Shown piece after piece: positions 43,237-52,190 of a stretch of DNA of 64,000 bases (its first letter is position 1; each line of letters begins with the position of its first letter). The DNA is from Eubacterium_U album (lineage in GTDB: Bacteria; Bacillota; Clostridia; Lachnospirales; Lachnospiraceae). A model generated the notes under the pieces. It was not told the DNA's origin. It was given only the letters and a program-made list of their open reading frames with translations, and searched no databases. The position numbers and the translations under genes were made by a program. The stretch lies in the NCBI RefSeq assembly GCF_025336545.1, contig NZ_JAODBU010000014.1:5865-69864 (forward strand). Direction: 5' to 3'.

Positions 43237-45440
43237 TTTTTCTTCTGTCCTTTCTTCGTTACAAGGTTACGGTTCTTTTCGGTATGTTCCGTTGTACGCT
43301 TTGATTGTTCAAAGGTCTGTTTCTTTGTAGTACGCTCTGCTTTGTAATTCTGGCGTGTTTCCTGCGATACTACTTTTTCTACATTCTGCCTATGTACTGG
43401 CTGTGCAGGCTGGGTCGCTTTCTTATCAGAAGCACCAGAAGATAACGGACGCTCTTTCACAACATTTGTCTTGACTGGTTCACTTGCTTTTGAAGTGGTC
43501 GCTGTGGCAGGACGTTTCACTTCCTGCATTTTTTCCGCACTCGGCTTTGGAATGGTTGAAGCTGTGGCTGGTCGCTCATGGGGACGGGTAGCTCCCGTTG
43601 TCGCTGATCCGTCCGTCTTTCTTTGTCTTGCTTCTTGTGCCTTTTGAAGCTCCATACGTTTGTCAGCGATATTCTGTCTATGCTGTTCCTGCTTTTCCAA
43701 GCGTCCCGTCTGTCTGGACTGCTGTTCCTGCACCATGCCACGCTTGAAGTCTGATACGCTGGACTTTGCCTTTTCCTTTGCGGAATACACCGCATAAGCG
43801 GTCTGTGTCGGCATATCCTTGATATTCTCTTTGACAGCGTTAGCCTTGTCTTTCACTTTATTTTTCGTATCTAAGACAGCACCCACCTTTGAGCCTGCAC
43901 GCTGTCCCATGCTGGAAGTGGTATTGCCCCGATTTTCTTTAGAAGCCGTATTTTTTCTTTCGGCTCTCTTGCCAGCAACGGCACTTCCAGCTACCGCACC
44001 AGCCACACCACCCGAAATACCGCCAGCACTTACCGCCCTTGCAATACGGTGTTCCATACGCCTAGCCCTATGTCGCATAAACAGATACGGTCTGCGGAAA
44101 ATTCTTCGTCCCATGTTTTGACTGTCGCCAGCATTAAGTGAGAACATACTCATTAAGTCGCCCAGTTTCATATAGATACCAGCAAAACACACTATCTGCA
44201 AGAACGCCACCATAAAGAACGGGTAGTCTGTGGAGATGTTATAAAACATACTGGAAATGCTGAACGCCACCGTTACAATGAGCGTTATTCCTGCCCGTGT
44301 CATTATGGTATTAAATACCCTCACGATTGCCTGCTTTGCCATGCTTTCATAGCTCGGTATCATGGAAAGTAGAAAGCTGATAGGTAAAAACATTGCAAAG
44401 ATAATAAAGAGTATCTGGCTGAACAACATCATACCCGTAAGCAAGAATACAAATATCGTGATACCTAAGTTAAAGAATAGCAGGAAGAACACCATACCTA
44501 AACGGTTTACGACCTGCGGTATCGTCAGATTGTTGTTGTCATTGTCCTCGATTTCTGTTTTCACGACTTCCTCTCTGGTCTTGCCGTCCTCGTCCTCTGG
44601 ACTTACTGATACCAGAGCTTCTACACGGTCTGTCCCGATTTCCTCTGCGTTGCTGTTACCAAATTGAAGCAAGAGCCACGGCTGTTCCACTTGAATGGAA
44701 AACAAGCTGTCCCGTATCAAGTCCACGCTGTCCTTGCCCTCGCTGTCAGAGTTGGGGAGCATGATTTTTGTTCCCAAGTCCAAAGAAGCGGTACTGATGT
44801 CTGATGAAAATTCATTTATCTTCTTGATGTAATCGGGAGCGTAGGCAATAAAGGAAGCGGACAACACGAACACCACCACAAAGTTAATAACAGCGTGAAG
44901 TGCCTTGCTGGTTTCGCGTTTGATAAGTCCCGTATAGGCAACATAAAGTCCCACTATTAAGATAATGAGAAGCAGGAAACCGACATAGAAGCCCGTAGAA
45001 GAAAAGCCGTTCTCGGTAACGCCTGCAAGGGTCTGTATGCTTTGTCCGATACTGTCTGCCATATCGTTAATAAAATCAAGTTTGTATGCTTCCTGCACCA
45101 CATAGCCCGTAGCATTGCTTAAATAAAGGCTTATCGTCCAGACAAAATTGGTAATGCAGTAAAGTCCGTACTGCACCGATTTTCCGATACCGTCCAGCCA
45201 GTTCCATGGCAACCACGACCAGCTATTATCCACATAAAAATCAAGCTGGTAATTCGACAGCGGATATTTTGAGTAAAGATTTTCTGCGTTTATGGTATCG
45301 TCCACAAGCCCCGTCGCATGAGCCACCGTCCCCAGAAGTGAGAGCAGGATAAGGGAGAGTGCCACGACAAACAGAGCCATTTTGAGAAAGTGAAGTATCT
45401 TCCTTTTTGTGAACGCACCTTTTATCCTTTCTTTCATCAC
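43233..45440 (-). CDS. Conjugation membrane channel protein, Tn916 Orf15
   Basis: A 735-residue VirB6/TcpH-like channel component. It has an N-terminal TM (about 15-40), extracellular loops, and clusters of helices at about 85-210 and 300-430. A long Lys/Gln/Arg-rich cytoplasmic tail (about 450-735) contains GGISGGVAGAVAGSAVAG. It overlaps orf16 by 4 bp. The charged tail probably contacts the ATPase. Confidence 0.93.
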   Translation of the reverse strand: MMKERIKGAFTKRKILHFLKMALFVVALSLILLSLLGTVAHATGLVDDTINAENLYSKYPLSNYQLDFYVDNSWSWLPWNWLDGIGKSVQYGLYCITNFVWTISLYLSNATGYVVQEAYKLDFINDMADSIGQSIQTLAGVTENGFSSTGFYVGFLLLIILIVGLYVAYTGLIKRETSKALHAVINFVVVFVLSASFIAYAPDYIKKINEFSSDISTASLDLGTKIMLPNSDSEGKDSVDLIRDSLFSIQVEQPWLLLQFGNSNAEEIGTDRVEALVSVSPEDEDGKTREEVVKTEIEDNDNNNLTIPQVVNRLGMVFFLLFFNLGITIFVFLLTGMMLFSQILFIIFAMFLPISFLLSMIPSYESMAKQAIVRVFNTIMTRAGITLIVTVAFSISSMFYNISTDYPFFMVAFLQIVCFAGIYMKLGDLMSMFSLNAGDSQNMGRRIFRRPYLFMRHRARRMEHRIARAVSAGGISGGVAGAVAGSAVAGKRAERKNTASKENRGNTTSSMGQRAGSKVGAVLDTKNKVKDKANAVKENIKDMPTQTAYAVYSAKEKAKSSVSDFKRGMVQEQQSRQTGRLEKQEQHRQNIADKRMELQKAQEARQRKTDGSATTGATRPHERPATASTIPKPSAEKMQEVKRPATATTSKASEPVKTNVVKERPLSSGASDKKATQPAQPVHRQNVEKVVSQETRQNYKAERTTKKQTFEQSKRTTEHTEKNRNLVTKKGQKKK

Positions 45441-47887
45441 TCCACCTCATTTCTCTGTACGGGCGGTCTGGTATCAAAGGCGTGTAGCAGTTCTTCAAAG
45501 ACTGGGTGTATCTGCACCACACCGACACGCCCGTATAAGTCCTGCAATAAGCATTGTCCGTTCTCCAAATCACGCAAGCGTTTCTGGTTGTTCTCGTCGT
45601 CCTTGTCGATACCGAAAAATTCTAAGGTCTGCTTTATCTCGTTGATGTCAGTAGAACGAAAGGCAAACTTCAAGCCGATATTGTTTTTCAGACTTTCCTT
45701 TGACACGTCGCCAGAAGATTGTGTAACAAAATAGACGCCTGCCTGCATAGCTCGTCCAGCACGCACCAGCTTATTTGATAAAGTTTCGCCTTGTGCCACA
45801 TTTAAGAACGCCCACGCTTCGTCAAGGTCTACAATCTTAAAAATGCTTCTGTCTGAATGGATAAAATCAAGGGCAAAGGTACTAATCACAATCAGCATAG
45901 ACACCGACAATAATTCAATGGTCGTGTATTCCTCAAATGTTGTATCCTTATCTGGTAATACTAAGTCCGCTACTTGAATGATATTGAGTTGGTTATCCAG
46001 ACTGATTGCATTTTCCACCGTACCGTCTGAAAACAGCAGGTGTGCAAAGTCGTAGTCCGTGAAGCTGTCGATATGTTCTGCGATATTTCTTGATATGGGT
46101 GTATCTTCACGGCGTAGCTCGTCTATCACATGGAGCAAGCCCCGACTGTCGCTCTGGGTAACGGAGCGTACCGCCTTACGAAGTACAGGGAATTTTTCGC
46201 CGTCCCTAGAGGAAATACCCGTAAGGAATGTTAAGATGTCGATTGCCAGACTTTCAGCGTCTTTTACATTCTTCATAATCACGAACGGGTCAAGAAGTCC
46301 TGCATTGTCCTTGTCGCTGGTAAGGTTTACGCTATTGATTTCATGGGCGATTTCTGGGAGCGTTTCTTTCCAGTTGCCCCTCTCAGCTTTGGGGTCTAAA
46401 ATGACTGCTTGACCGCCAAACAGCACCGCATAATATACCAGAAGATTGTTGCAGAATGACTTTCCACCGCCAAGCGAACCGACAAAAGCAGAAGCAAGAG
46501 CGTTTGTTACTGTACCTTTTACACCCTGCGAAGCTAACGACGGTTGCAGGTACACATTTCTTCCCGTATCAACGGAATAGCCCATATAGATACCCGTAGT
46601 TTCCCCTAACTGCTGGGTCGCACCAAAACCAAGACCTGCCAAGAAATCTGATTTTACATACTGCACGTAGTCATTGATATATCGCTTGCTGGCAGGAAGA
46701 AATTCAGAATGAAGCCCCAGCATATCCCCAGCAGGACGCACCAGCTTTACATTGAGGTCGTCGTAAAAATCTTTGACTTCATCACAACGGCGTTTTAATT
46801 CGTCCAAATCATCAGCCGATACACGCACTACATAAGAGAGCTTATACATACTTTCTTTTGTCTGGTCTAAGTCCGTTTCCAGCTCATCCACGCTGTCTAA
46901 TGCGTCCACCACATTTGAGCTTGTTTCACTTCCTGCTTGATAAGCGTGATTGTCAAGGTCTTTCAATTCCTTTTTCTTGTTGCGGACGGTTGTTAATGCT
47001 TTACGGTTCTCCACGATTTCTACATTCATAGAAGTATCAACGGGGAATGTGAATTGCTGTTGCTGGAAATAGAAGATTTCAGACGACGGAAAATCAAGCT
47101 CGCCAACAATCGCATTGACGGTAAAGTAGGACACATAGCTTTCCCTGTCCTCATGTTCCAATCGCAAATACCGCTGGCTTTCCTCAATCACACACCTTGT
47201 CGGACGGATAAGGTCGTAGTATTTTATCAGCGTTTCTTTCTGTAATTTCTTCTTTGGTAGCTGGTACTCATAATCTTCATAGGCGATACCGTCCCTGCCG
47301 TAAAGATGTTCCATGAGATACCCAAAATCATGGATTTCCAAGCGACGCACCTTAAAGCGACGGGAGATTTTATTTTCCAGCAACTTTTCCATTTTCATAT
47401 AACGGTTGATTTCATCATTCGGCATGGAAACAAAGTCATTCATCAGCGTGTGGTTCACTTCATGGAGAAATTCCTTGAATGTCAGCCACGCCGATTTTTT
47501 GATGTTCTTCAGATTGAGCTGTTCTTCCGTAACCATGAGCTTAAAGCCAAGAAAAAAGCGGTAGTCCACTTGATTGTCCCCAATCATTGATACTAACGCT
47601 TCGGTCTGTTCGTCTATCTTCTGGCAGGCAACTTCCTTTAATTTCCCCGTAACCAGCTTCTTTGACTGCTCCTGCATACTTCGTATTGAGCTTTCCGTTG
47701 CAATCTGCAACGCATGAATTTTTCCCTCACGGGACTGTGCGATAAGCTGTCGGAAACTGTCATGCACGATAAATTTCTGCTCTGCGGATAGGAAAGAATA
47801 GTTGTATGGTATCAGCTCATAATAAGCAAACACCTCATTGTCCTTATTCCAGACAAGGTTATTGTCAATATATTTTATCGGGAACAT
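45437..47887 (-). CDS. Conjugation ATPase, Tn916 Orf16 (VirB4 family)
   Basis: An 816-residue cytoplasmic ATPase that powers channel assembly and transfer. Walker A is GSLGGGKSFCNNLL (about residue 470) and Walker B is IVDLDEAWAFL (about 690). The N-terminal half is the usual VirB4 scaffold. Overlap with orf17 is 23 bp and with orf15 4 bp, showing coupled translation. Confidence 0.95.
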   Translation of the reverse strand: MFPIKYIDNNLVWNKDNEVFAYYELIPYNYSFLSAEQKFIVHDSFRQLIAQSREGKIHALQIATESSIRSMQEQSKKLVTGKLKEVACQKIDEQTEALVSMIGDNQVDYRFFLGFKLMVTEEQLNLKNIKKSAWLTFKEFLHEVNHTLMNDFVSMPNDEINRYMKMEKLLENKISRRFKVRRLEIHDFGYLMEHLYGRDGIAYEDYEYQLPKKKLQKETLIKYYDLIRPTRCVIEESQRYLRLEHEDRESYVSYFTVNAIVGELDFPSSEIFYFQQQQFTFPVDTSMNVEIVENRKALTTVRNKKKELKDLDNHAYQAGSETSSNVVDALDSVDELETDLDQTKESMYKLSYVVRVSADDLDELKRRCDEVKDFYDDLNVKLVRPAGDMLGLHSEFLPASKRYINDYVQYVKSDFLAGLGFGATQQLGETTGIYMGYSVDTGRNVYLQPSLASQGVKGTVTNALASAFVGSLGGGKSFCNNLLVYYAVLFGGQAVILDPKAERGNWKETLPEIAHEINSVNLTSDKDNAGLLDPFVIMKNVKDAESLAIDILTFLTGISSRDGEKFPVLRKAVRSVTQSDSRGLLHVIDELRREDTPISRNIAEHIDSFTDYDFAHLLFSDGTVENAISLDNQLNIIQVADLVLPDKDTTFEEYTTIELLSVSMLIVISTFALDFIHSDRSIFKIVDLDEAWAFLNVAQGETLSNKLVRAGRAMQAGVYFVTQSSGDVSKESLKNNIGLKFAFRSTDINEIKQTLEFFGIDKDDENNQKRLRDLENGQCLLQDLYGRVGVVQIHPVFEELLHAFDTRPPVQRNEVE

Positions 47888-48263
47888 AGTTCACACTCCT
47901 TACTGCCGTGATTGTTTCATTGAGTATCTGCTTATGCAGTTTTACGGCTTTTCCTGCATAAGTGATTTTCGGTCGCAGGGCATAGGTTATCTGTGATTTC
48001 AAAAAGCTGTACGGCTTCTTTCCGTCAAAGGTTTTCTGCGACATAAACCATGTGAGAGCAACGGGAATACCAAAGTATTTGAGAAATGCTCCCTCAATCA
48101 TGGAAAGTGGGGGAATATCCCCAAACAGAATAATGAGAAATTCCGTAATCACAAACCATGTAATCTGTGTAAAGGTAACGGGAAAGGGTAAGTTAAAGTC
48201 ATTGATTGCATACAAGACTTTTTCCACGTTCCAGATACCCGTATAAGATTTAATCTTTTTCAA
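47865..48263 (-). CDS. Conjugation membrane protein, Tn916 Orf17 (TcpE-like)
   Basis: A 132-residue protein with two central transmembrane helices (about 30-75) and a basic C-terminus. It is the TcpE-family partner always found before the VirB4 homologue in this type of element. A hairpin with a T-run (48301-48330) lies upstream. Confidence 0.9.
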   Translation of the reverse strand: MKKIKSYTGIWNVEKVLYAINDFNLPFPVTFTQITWFVITEFLIILFGDIPPLSMIEGAFLKYFGIPVALTWFMSQKTFDGKKPYSFLKSQITYALRPKITYAGKAVKLHKQILNETITAVRSVNYVPDKIY

Positions 48264-48300
48264 GTTCTTTCAGCTCCTTTCGTAAGTTTCTAAATAGAAA

Positions 48301-48330
48301 AGGACAGCCATTTTCAGACTGTCCCTTAAA
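48301..48330 (-). terminator. Hairpin between ardA and orf17
   Basis: GGACAG / CTGTCC stem with TTTTCT after it on the minus strand. It may attenuate transcription between the ardA genes and the channel genes. Confidence 0.55.
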
Positions 48331-48379
48331 GAGAAATACGCTGTCAGTAACAACAATGCTTGTCGCTGATCTTCCAGCG

Positions 48380-48883
48380 TTAATATGGTATCTCGCACAT
48401 ACCTCGGCTTGTTTCAATAAAGCAACCGCCCATATCCAAATCTCGCCCGTAGGCTTCATAGTCAATGTAATTCTGTAAGCTGGGTGGAATGTCCCCAAGT
48501 GCCTGCAATTCGTCTATGTAGTAATAGGCAACGTCTGTCATAGTTTCACAGTCGGGATAATAATAAATATCGTCCTTGTGTTCCACGACTTCTTCCAGCG
48601 TCCCGTAGTGGCTGATAAATTCGTCCAGACACTCTACAATATAGTCGGGAAGTTCCTCTATCATTTCATACATCTCATTGAGTTCTTCAATGGAAACATA
48701 CTCGCCAATCGCAATGGGGAAGTTGTCGGTATCATGGATAGCGTATTCCTCATACTGTTCATTCAAGCCGATTTTTTCTTTCACATCTTCCTCGTCAATG
48801 GGGAACGTGAACCAAGCACCGACTAAATAGCCCTCATTGTATTTGCCAAGATTAGCAATGTAAACCGCCATATCATCAATCAT
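48380..48883 (-). CDS. ardA: Antirestriction protein ArdA (Tn916 Orf18)
   Basis: A 167-residue, very acidic DNA-mimic protein. The start is at 48883 (GAGGTGG upstream). Conserved blocks are VYIANLGKYNEGYLVGAWFT, LQNYIDYEAYGRDLD and GMCEIPY. ArdA blocks type I restriction enzymes when the element enters a new host. This copy is the close Orf18 homologue; a second relative lies just upstream. Confidence 0.95.
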   Translation of the reverse strand: MIDDMAVYIANLGKYNEGYLVGAWFTFPIDEEDVKEKIGLNEQYEEYAIHDTDNFPIAIGEYVSIEELNEMYEMIEELPDYIVECLDEFISHYGTLEEVVEHKDDIYYYPDCETMTDVAYYYIDELQALGDIPPSLQNYIDYEAYGRDLDMGGCFIETSRGMCEIPY

Positions 48884-48900
48884 AAGCACCACCTCATTTC

Positions 48901-49404
48901 CTACTCTGGCAGTTCAAAGATACCGTGTTCTGTTACTAAAAATTTCCCGTGTTCCTGCAAGTGAGAAGCGTAGGCTTCAAAGTCAAAGTAATATTCTTGA
49001 CAGTCCTCGGATAAATGCTTAAATGTCGGGTCGTTCATCAGCTTTTGCCTTGCAACATCTATCATGCTTTTGCAGTCGGGATAAACCGTAATCACGTTCC
49101 TGCAAATATAAAGTGCTTCTAAATTTTCATACACGGTAAGAAGTGATACATATTCTTCCTGCATATCGCTTGAAAGCTGGCGGTACATAAAATCTAATTC
49201 GTTGAGCTGGTACACGCTTGTATGTTCGTGGACTTCATCAGCAAAGGGCAGTACCTTTTCGATAATGCGGTAATCCCCACTTTCTGCACCGACACCTAAC
49301 TTTTCTTCAAACTCTGCAACATCTATCGGCAGGTCAAACCAGTATGATGTTGTTTCTTCGCCAGTTGTTCCTTTCGTTTCCACCAGCACCCTTGTTTCCT
49401 GCAT
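48901..49404 (-). CDS. Second ArdA-like antirestriction protein
   Basis: A 167-residue acidic protein with the ArdA layout: YWFDLPIDVAEFEEKLGVG, VYQLNELDFMYRQL, YPDCKSMIDVAR, YYFDFEAYASHLQEHG. It is divergent from its neighbour and probably targets different enzymes. Its 5' end overlaps the orf19-like gene by 82 bp in another frame, which is a long overlap. It is not part of canonical Tn916. Confidence 0.87.
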   Translation of the reverse strand: MQETRVLVETKGTTGEETTSYWFDLPIDVAEFEEKLGVGAESGDYRIIEKVLPFADEVHEHTSVYQLNELDFMYRQLSSDMQEEYVSLLTVYENLEALYICRNVITVYPDCKSMIDVARQKLMNDPTFKHLSEDCQEYYFDFEAYASHLQEHGKFLVTEHGIFELPE

Positions 49405-49619
49405 TGTTCCTCACGTCCTTTCTGTTGTTTCATCACATCTTGTAAGGTCTGGTACGACATACCAAACACATATTTAGAAAAATCTTCTAACTGTCTTTCT
49501 TCATAATCGGCAGGGTTCAGTCGTTTCATTTCCTGCCACACCTTACGCTTGTAAGAGGGCAGGTCGGAAATATAATCACAGCCGACTTTCGTCTGCATAT
49601 CCTTAAAAATATCGCTCAT
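49323..49619 (-). CDS. Tn916 Orf19-like protein
   Basis: A 98-residue protein. The N-terminal MSDIFKDMQTKVGCDYISDL and middle (EERQLEDFSKYVFGMSY) match the small Orf19 proteins of Tn916-type elements. The C-terminal 27 residues, basic and Gln/Lys-rich, are encoded over the start of the ArdA-like gene and may be an extension created when that gene was gained. Function unknown. Confidence 0.8.
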   Translation of the reverse strand: MSDIFKDMQTKVGCDYISDLPSYKRKVWQEMKRLNPADYEERQLEDFSKYVFGMSYQTLQDVMKQQKGREEQCRKQGCWWKRKEQLAKKQHHTGLTCR

Positions 49620-49648
49620 TTCATCACTCCAATCTAAAATTTAGGTAA

Positions 49649-49682
49649 GAAAAAAGCAGTCAATCCTAAGACTAACTGCTTT
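49649..49682 (-). terminator. 34-bp terminator, copy 1
   Basis: On the minus strand AAAGCAGTTAGTC..GACTGC then T6. Identical over 34 bp to 53608-53641. It ends the DUF6518-like gene. Confidence 0.8.
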
Positions 49683-49728
49683 GTGTGTATGGATATGAAA
49701 TTGTCAAACTGGGATTTATCAATATAAA

Positions 49729-50349
49729 CTACCATGGAAAAATATAATAAAATACCAAAGTACTTAATACAATTCCGACAATATACATTTTTCTATAGTT
49801 TACTTTTTTGAAAAATATTATGGTAAACACAACAGCTCCTATAATATCCATTAACAACTGAAATAGGAATGTTTGATGTTCCAAAAAATAAATAAAAACT
49901 GCTATTGTTTCAGCAAATAATGCTCCTACTGGTAAAGAATATAATACTGAACTAAAAATATGTTCCCTATTCCAATAGTACAGAATAAATGCTGCTATTG
50001 CACAAGCGATTGACCAAACAGTAAACAATATGAATAGCCCAAAGCGGAATCCGCCGGAAAACATAGGTATAAACATTCCTAATATTGCTTGTAAAGCATA
50101 AAAACTTAATGTCATTCCAAACATATACAAGAACGAACTAATTCCTGCACAAATATTTGAGGTGCTTAACATAACGATGATAGTATTGGTAATAATCCAA
50201 AAACCAAACAATGTTTGAGGTGATGAAAAACTCCATAGTGTATCTGCGGGAAAATAATCTAACAGTCTACATATACACCCTACTAATATACCAATTACAA
50301 ATATCGCTGTATAAGACTTATATGTATTTCTTAGTTTTATATTTGACAC
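49729..50349 (-). CDS. DUF6518-like multi-pass membrane protein (ICE cargo)
   Basis: A 206-residue protein with about seven hydrophobic helices and little else. It is much more AT-rich than the orf19/orf20 genes around it, so it is probably a later insertion. It has its own terminator (identical to one elsewhere in the element) and AGGAGG upstream. Function unknown. Confidence 0.75.
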   Translation of the reverse strand: MSNIKLRNTYKSYTAIFVIGILVGCICRLLDYFPADTLWSFSSPQTLFGFWIITNTIIVMLSTSNICAGISSFLYMFGMTLSFYALQAILGMFIPMFSGGFRFGLFILFTVWSIACAIAAFILYYWNREHIFSSVLYSLPVGALFAETIAVFIYFLEHQTFLFQLLMDIIGAVVFTIIFFKKVNYRKMYIVGIVLSTLVFYYIFPW

Positions 50350-50438
50350 AATAGTTTTCCTCCTAAGTTCAAATTCATATTTGTCGTTTTCTTCATATCC
50401 ATATTATATCACTCACATATTAGCACTACAATAAAATT

Positions 50439-50660
50439 TTATGCACCGATAATCTTGTTGAACAGCTCTAACAGTACATCTTTCACACCGCCGGCATTGA
50501 ATACCAAGCCGACAGCAATCAAGGCAACTACCAAGAAGCCAATGAGCTTTGAAAACTCACGCTTGAACCCTAAGTAGATACCGATAACCACAATCGCCAT
50601 AAGCACTAAGCTCTGTGCGTTTGATAAAAACCATTGATATAAATTTTGTCCGAAATTCAT
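50439..50660 (-). CDS. Small conjugation membrane protein (TcpD-like)
   Basis: A 73-residue protein with two transmembrane helices (about 15-37 and 41-58). Small proteins of this kind sit between the relaxase and channel genes in Tn916/pCW3-type systems. The start codon directly follows the stop of the preceding 44-codon gene. Confidence 0.8.
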   Translation of the reverse strand: MNFGQNLYQWFLSNAQSLVLMAIVVIGIYLGFKREFSKLIGFLVVALIAVGLVFNAGGVKDVLLELFNKIIGA

Positions 50661-50795
50661 TTAATTGTCCTCGCTTTCTTTTAATTGTTCCATTTCATAG
50701 TCAGCTTCTTTGCCGACATTCAAAATACACATCAAGACTACGCCGATACCCATTCCCATAGATACCAGCAGGAAGTCTTTTAATAATACCCACAT
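50661..50795 (-). CDS. 44-residue membrane peptide (DUF3789-like)
   Basis: Short gene: MWVLLKDFLLVSMGMGIGVV, then a Cys and an acidic tail ending KESEDN. It has one transmembrane helix and a GGAGTG site upstream. Such DUF3789 peptides accompany orf20 in related ICEs. It directly abuts the TcpD-like gene. Confidence 0.75.
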   Translation of the reverse strand: MWVLLKDFLLVSMGMGIGVVLMCILNVGKEADYEMEQLKESEDN

Positions 50796-50807
50796 TTTTT
50801 ATCACTC

Positions 50808-52004
50808 CTAACTTTCTACTAAATCTTTTGCAGGGGTCGTCTGCTGTTTGATTATCATTTCATGCTTTTCTGTGAGCTTTGCCTGCTGTTCGATTGTTTC
50901 CATGTAGTCTGTACCGTTTCCCTTATCAATCTTTTTCAGCATTTTTAAGGTCGGTGCTACCTGCCGTTGTACCCACCGCAATGTGCGGTCTAAGGTGTAA
51001 GGCTCTGGTTTTGTCGTCAGCTTCAAGCTCTGTCTGTTATCGCCGATAAACCAAGCCCAGCGGTCATTGAGCTTCCAGTCATTTTTTCGCTTGTCGGGTT
51101 CTTCATCAACAAACCGCACATACTGATTGATGATAGAAAAAGCGGTCTGTTCTGCGTCATAATAGGTCAGTAAATCTCGTACCGCATAATAGGCTCGTTC
51201 ATTGCGAAGCCGTATTTCAAAACGGTTGATAATGTCGGCTTCTTCCAGAGGTGTCCCTAACTTGACGTACTGCTCATAGTCCTTTTCATAGATACAGAAA
51301 TACACATCTGATTTCAGCGACCCAAGATAAAGGGTACGCCCCATATATTCTCTGTCGTCCTCTCTGTGCTTGATAAGCTCGCCCGACTGGTAAAACTTAT
51401 AGCTTCTGGACTTTCCGATATATTCCCGTTTCCTGCATTTTTCCGCAAGCTCTGGAATATCCAAAATGCCCGTATGGTCGTTGATAGCAAGGTCGATACG
51501 CTTCATCACGCCACCGTCTATAAGTGCGTCCATAAGAAAGTCATACCAGCTTCTTTGCTGTGCCAGCAGGTAACTTTCAAACTGCCTGCAACCACGCCCC
51601 TTTAACTCTAAAAGGACACCTTTTTCTTCGTCAGCCGACGTATAGATAAAGATGTCCCCTAAAGAGTAATGCTCCGTATAACTGTAACGCCCGTAATTTT
51701 CATGGAGCATATAGTTGATATTCAGTTTTAATATATCTTTGATGATGTGCTGTATATCCAGCGTGGGAAAACGAATTTTCACATAATCAAACAGCATGGT
51801 AAGCGGTGCTTCTGGATTGAACTTTGCCAGTTCTTTATGCAGAGTATTCAGAAGTTCCTTTGACGGCTTCATTTTTCCGCTTTCTATCTTGTTGAGATAT
51901 TCTCTTGTGATACCAGACGCCACCGCCAGCCTGCCTTGTGAGATACCGTAAGCAATCCGTTTTTCCCGTAATTCTTTTATCCATTGTTCTTCATTCAGAA
52001 CCAT
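50808..52004 (-). CDS. MobT-type relaxase, Tn916 Orf20
   Basis: A 398-residue DNA nickase with an N-terminal XRE helix-turn-helix (about 17-50, ISQGRLAVASGITREYLNKI) and a Rep_trans-type catalytic domain related to rolling-circle initiators (MKRIDLAINDHTGILDI; INRFEIRLRNERAYYAVRD). It nicks oriT, which lies directly upstream (52005-52187). It can also start rolling-circle replication of the excised circle. Confidence 0.95.
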   Translation of the reverse strand: MVLNEEQWIKELREKRIAYGISQGRLAVASGITREYLNKIESGKMKPSKELLNTLHKELAKFNPEAPLTMLFDYVKIRFPTLDIQHIIKDILKLNINYMLHENYGRYSYTEHYSLGDIFIYTSADEEKGVLLELKGRGCRQFESYLLAQQRSWYDFLMDALIDGGVMKRIDLAINDHTGILDIPELAEKCRKREYIGKSRSYKFYQSGELIKHREDDREYMGRTLYLGSLKSDVYFCIYEKDYEQYVKLGTPLEEADIINRFEIRLRNERAYYAVRDLLTYYDAEQTAFSIINQYVRFVDEEPDKRKNDWKLNDRWAWFIGDNRQSLKLTTKPEPYTLDRTLRWVQRQVAPTLKMLKKIDKGNGTDYMETIEQQAKLTEKHEMIIKQQTTPAKDLVES

Positions 52005-52190
52005 ACCCCCAATCTGTCAAGTGTGAAGTTTTTTAAGGCGACTTCACAGCCGATTTTTGCTAGGAAACCATGCGATAAGCCTTATGTTTCCTGTGTTTTT
52101 CGTCTATTGTCTATTTGCAAACGTACCCCTCTGTTAGATACCGAGGGGTTTTACCTGCTGGCGTGGCTTACGCCACACCAGCAACGGCTA
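52005..52190. other. Predicted oriT region
   Basis: Between orf20 and orf21, as in Tn916. It contains three inverted repeats: TGTGAAGT / ACTTCACA; CCCCTC / GAGGGG around a TGTTAGATAC core; and GCTGGCGTGGC / GCCACACCAGC with one mismatch. The relaxase and an auxiliary protein would act here. Confidence 0.8.
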
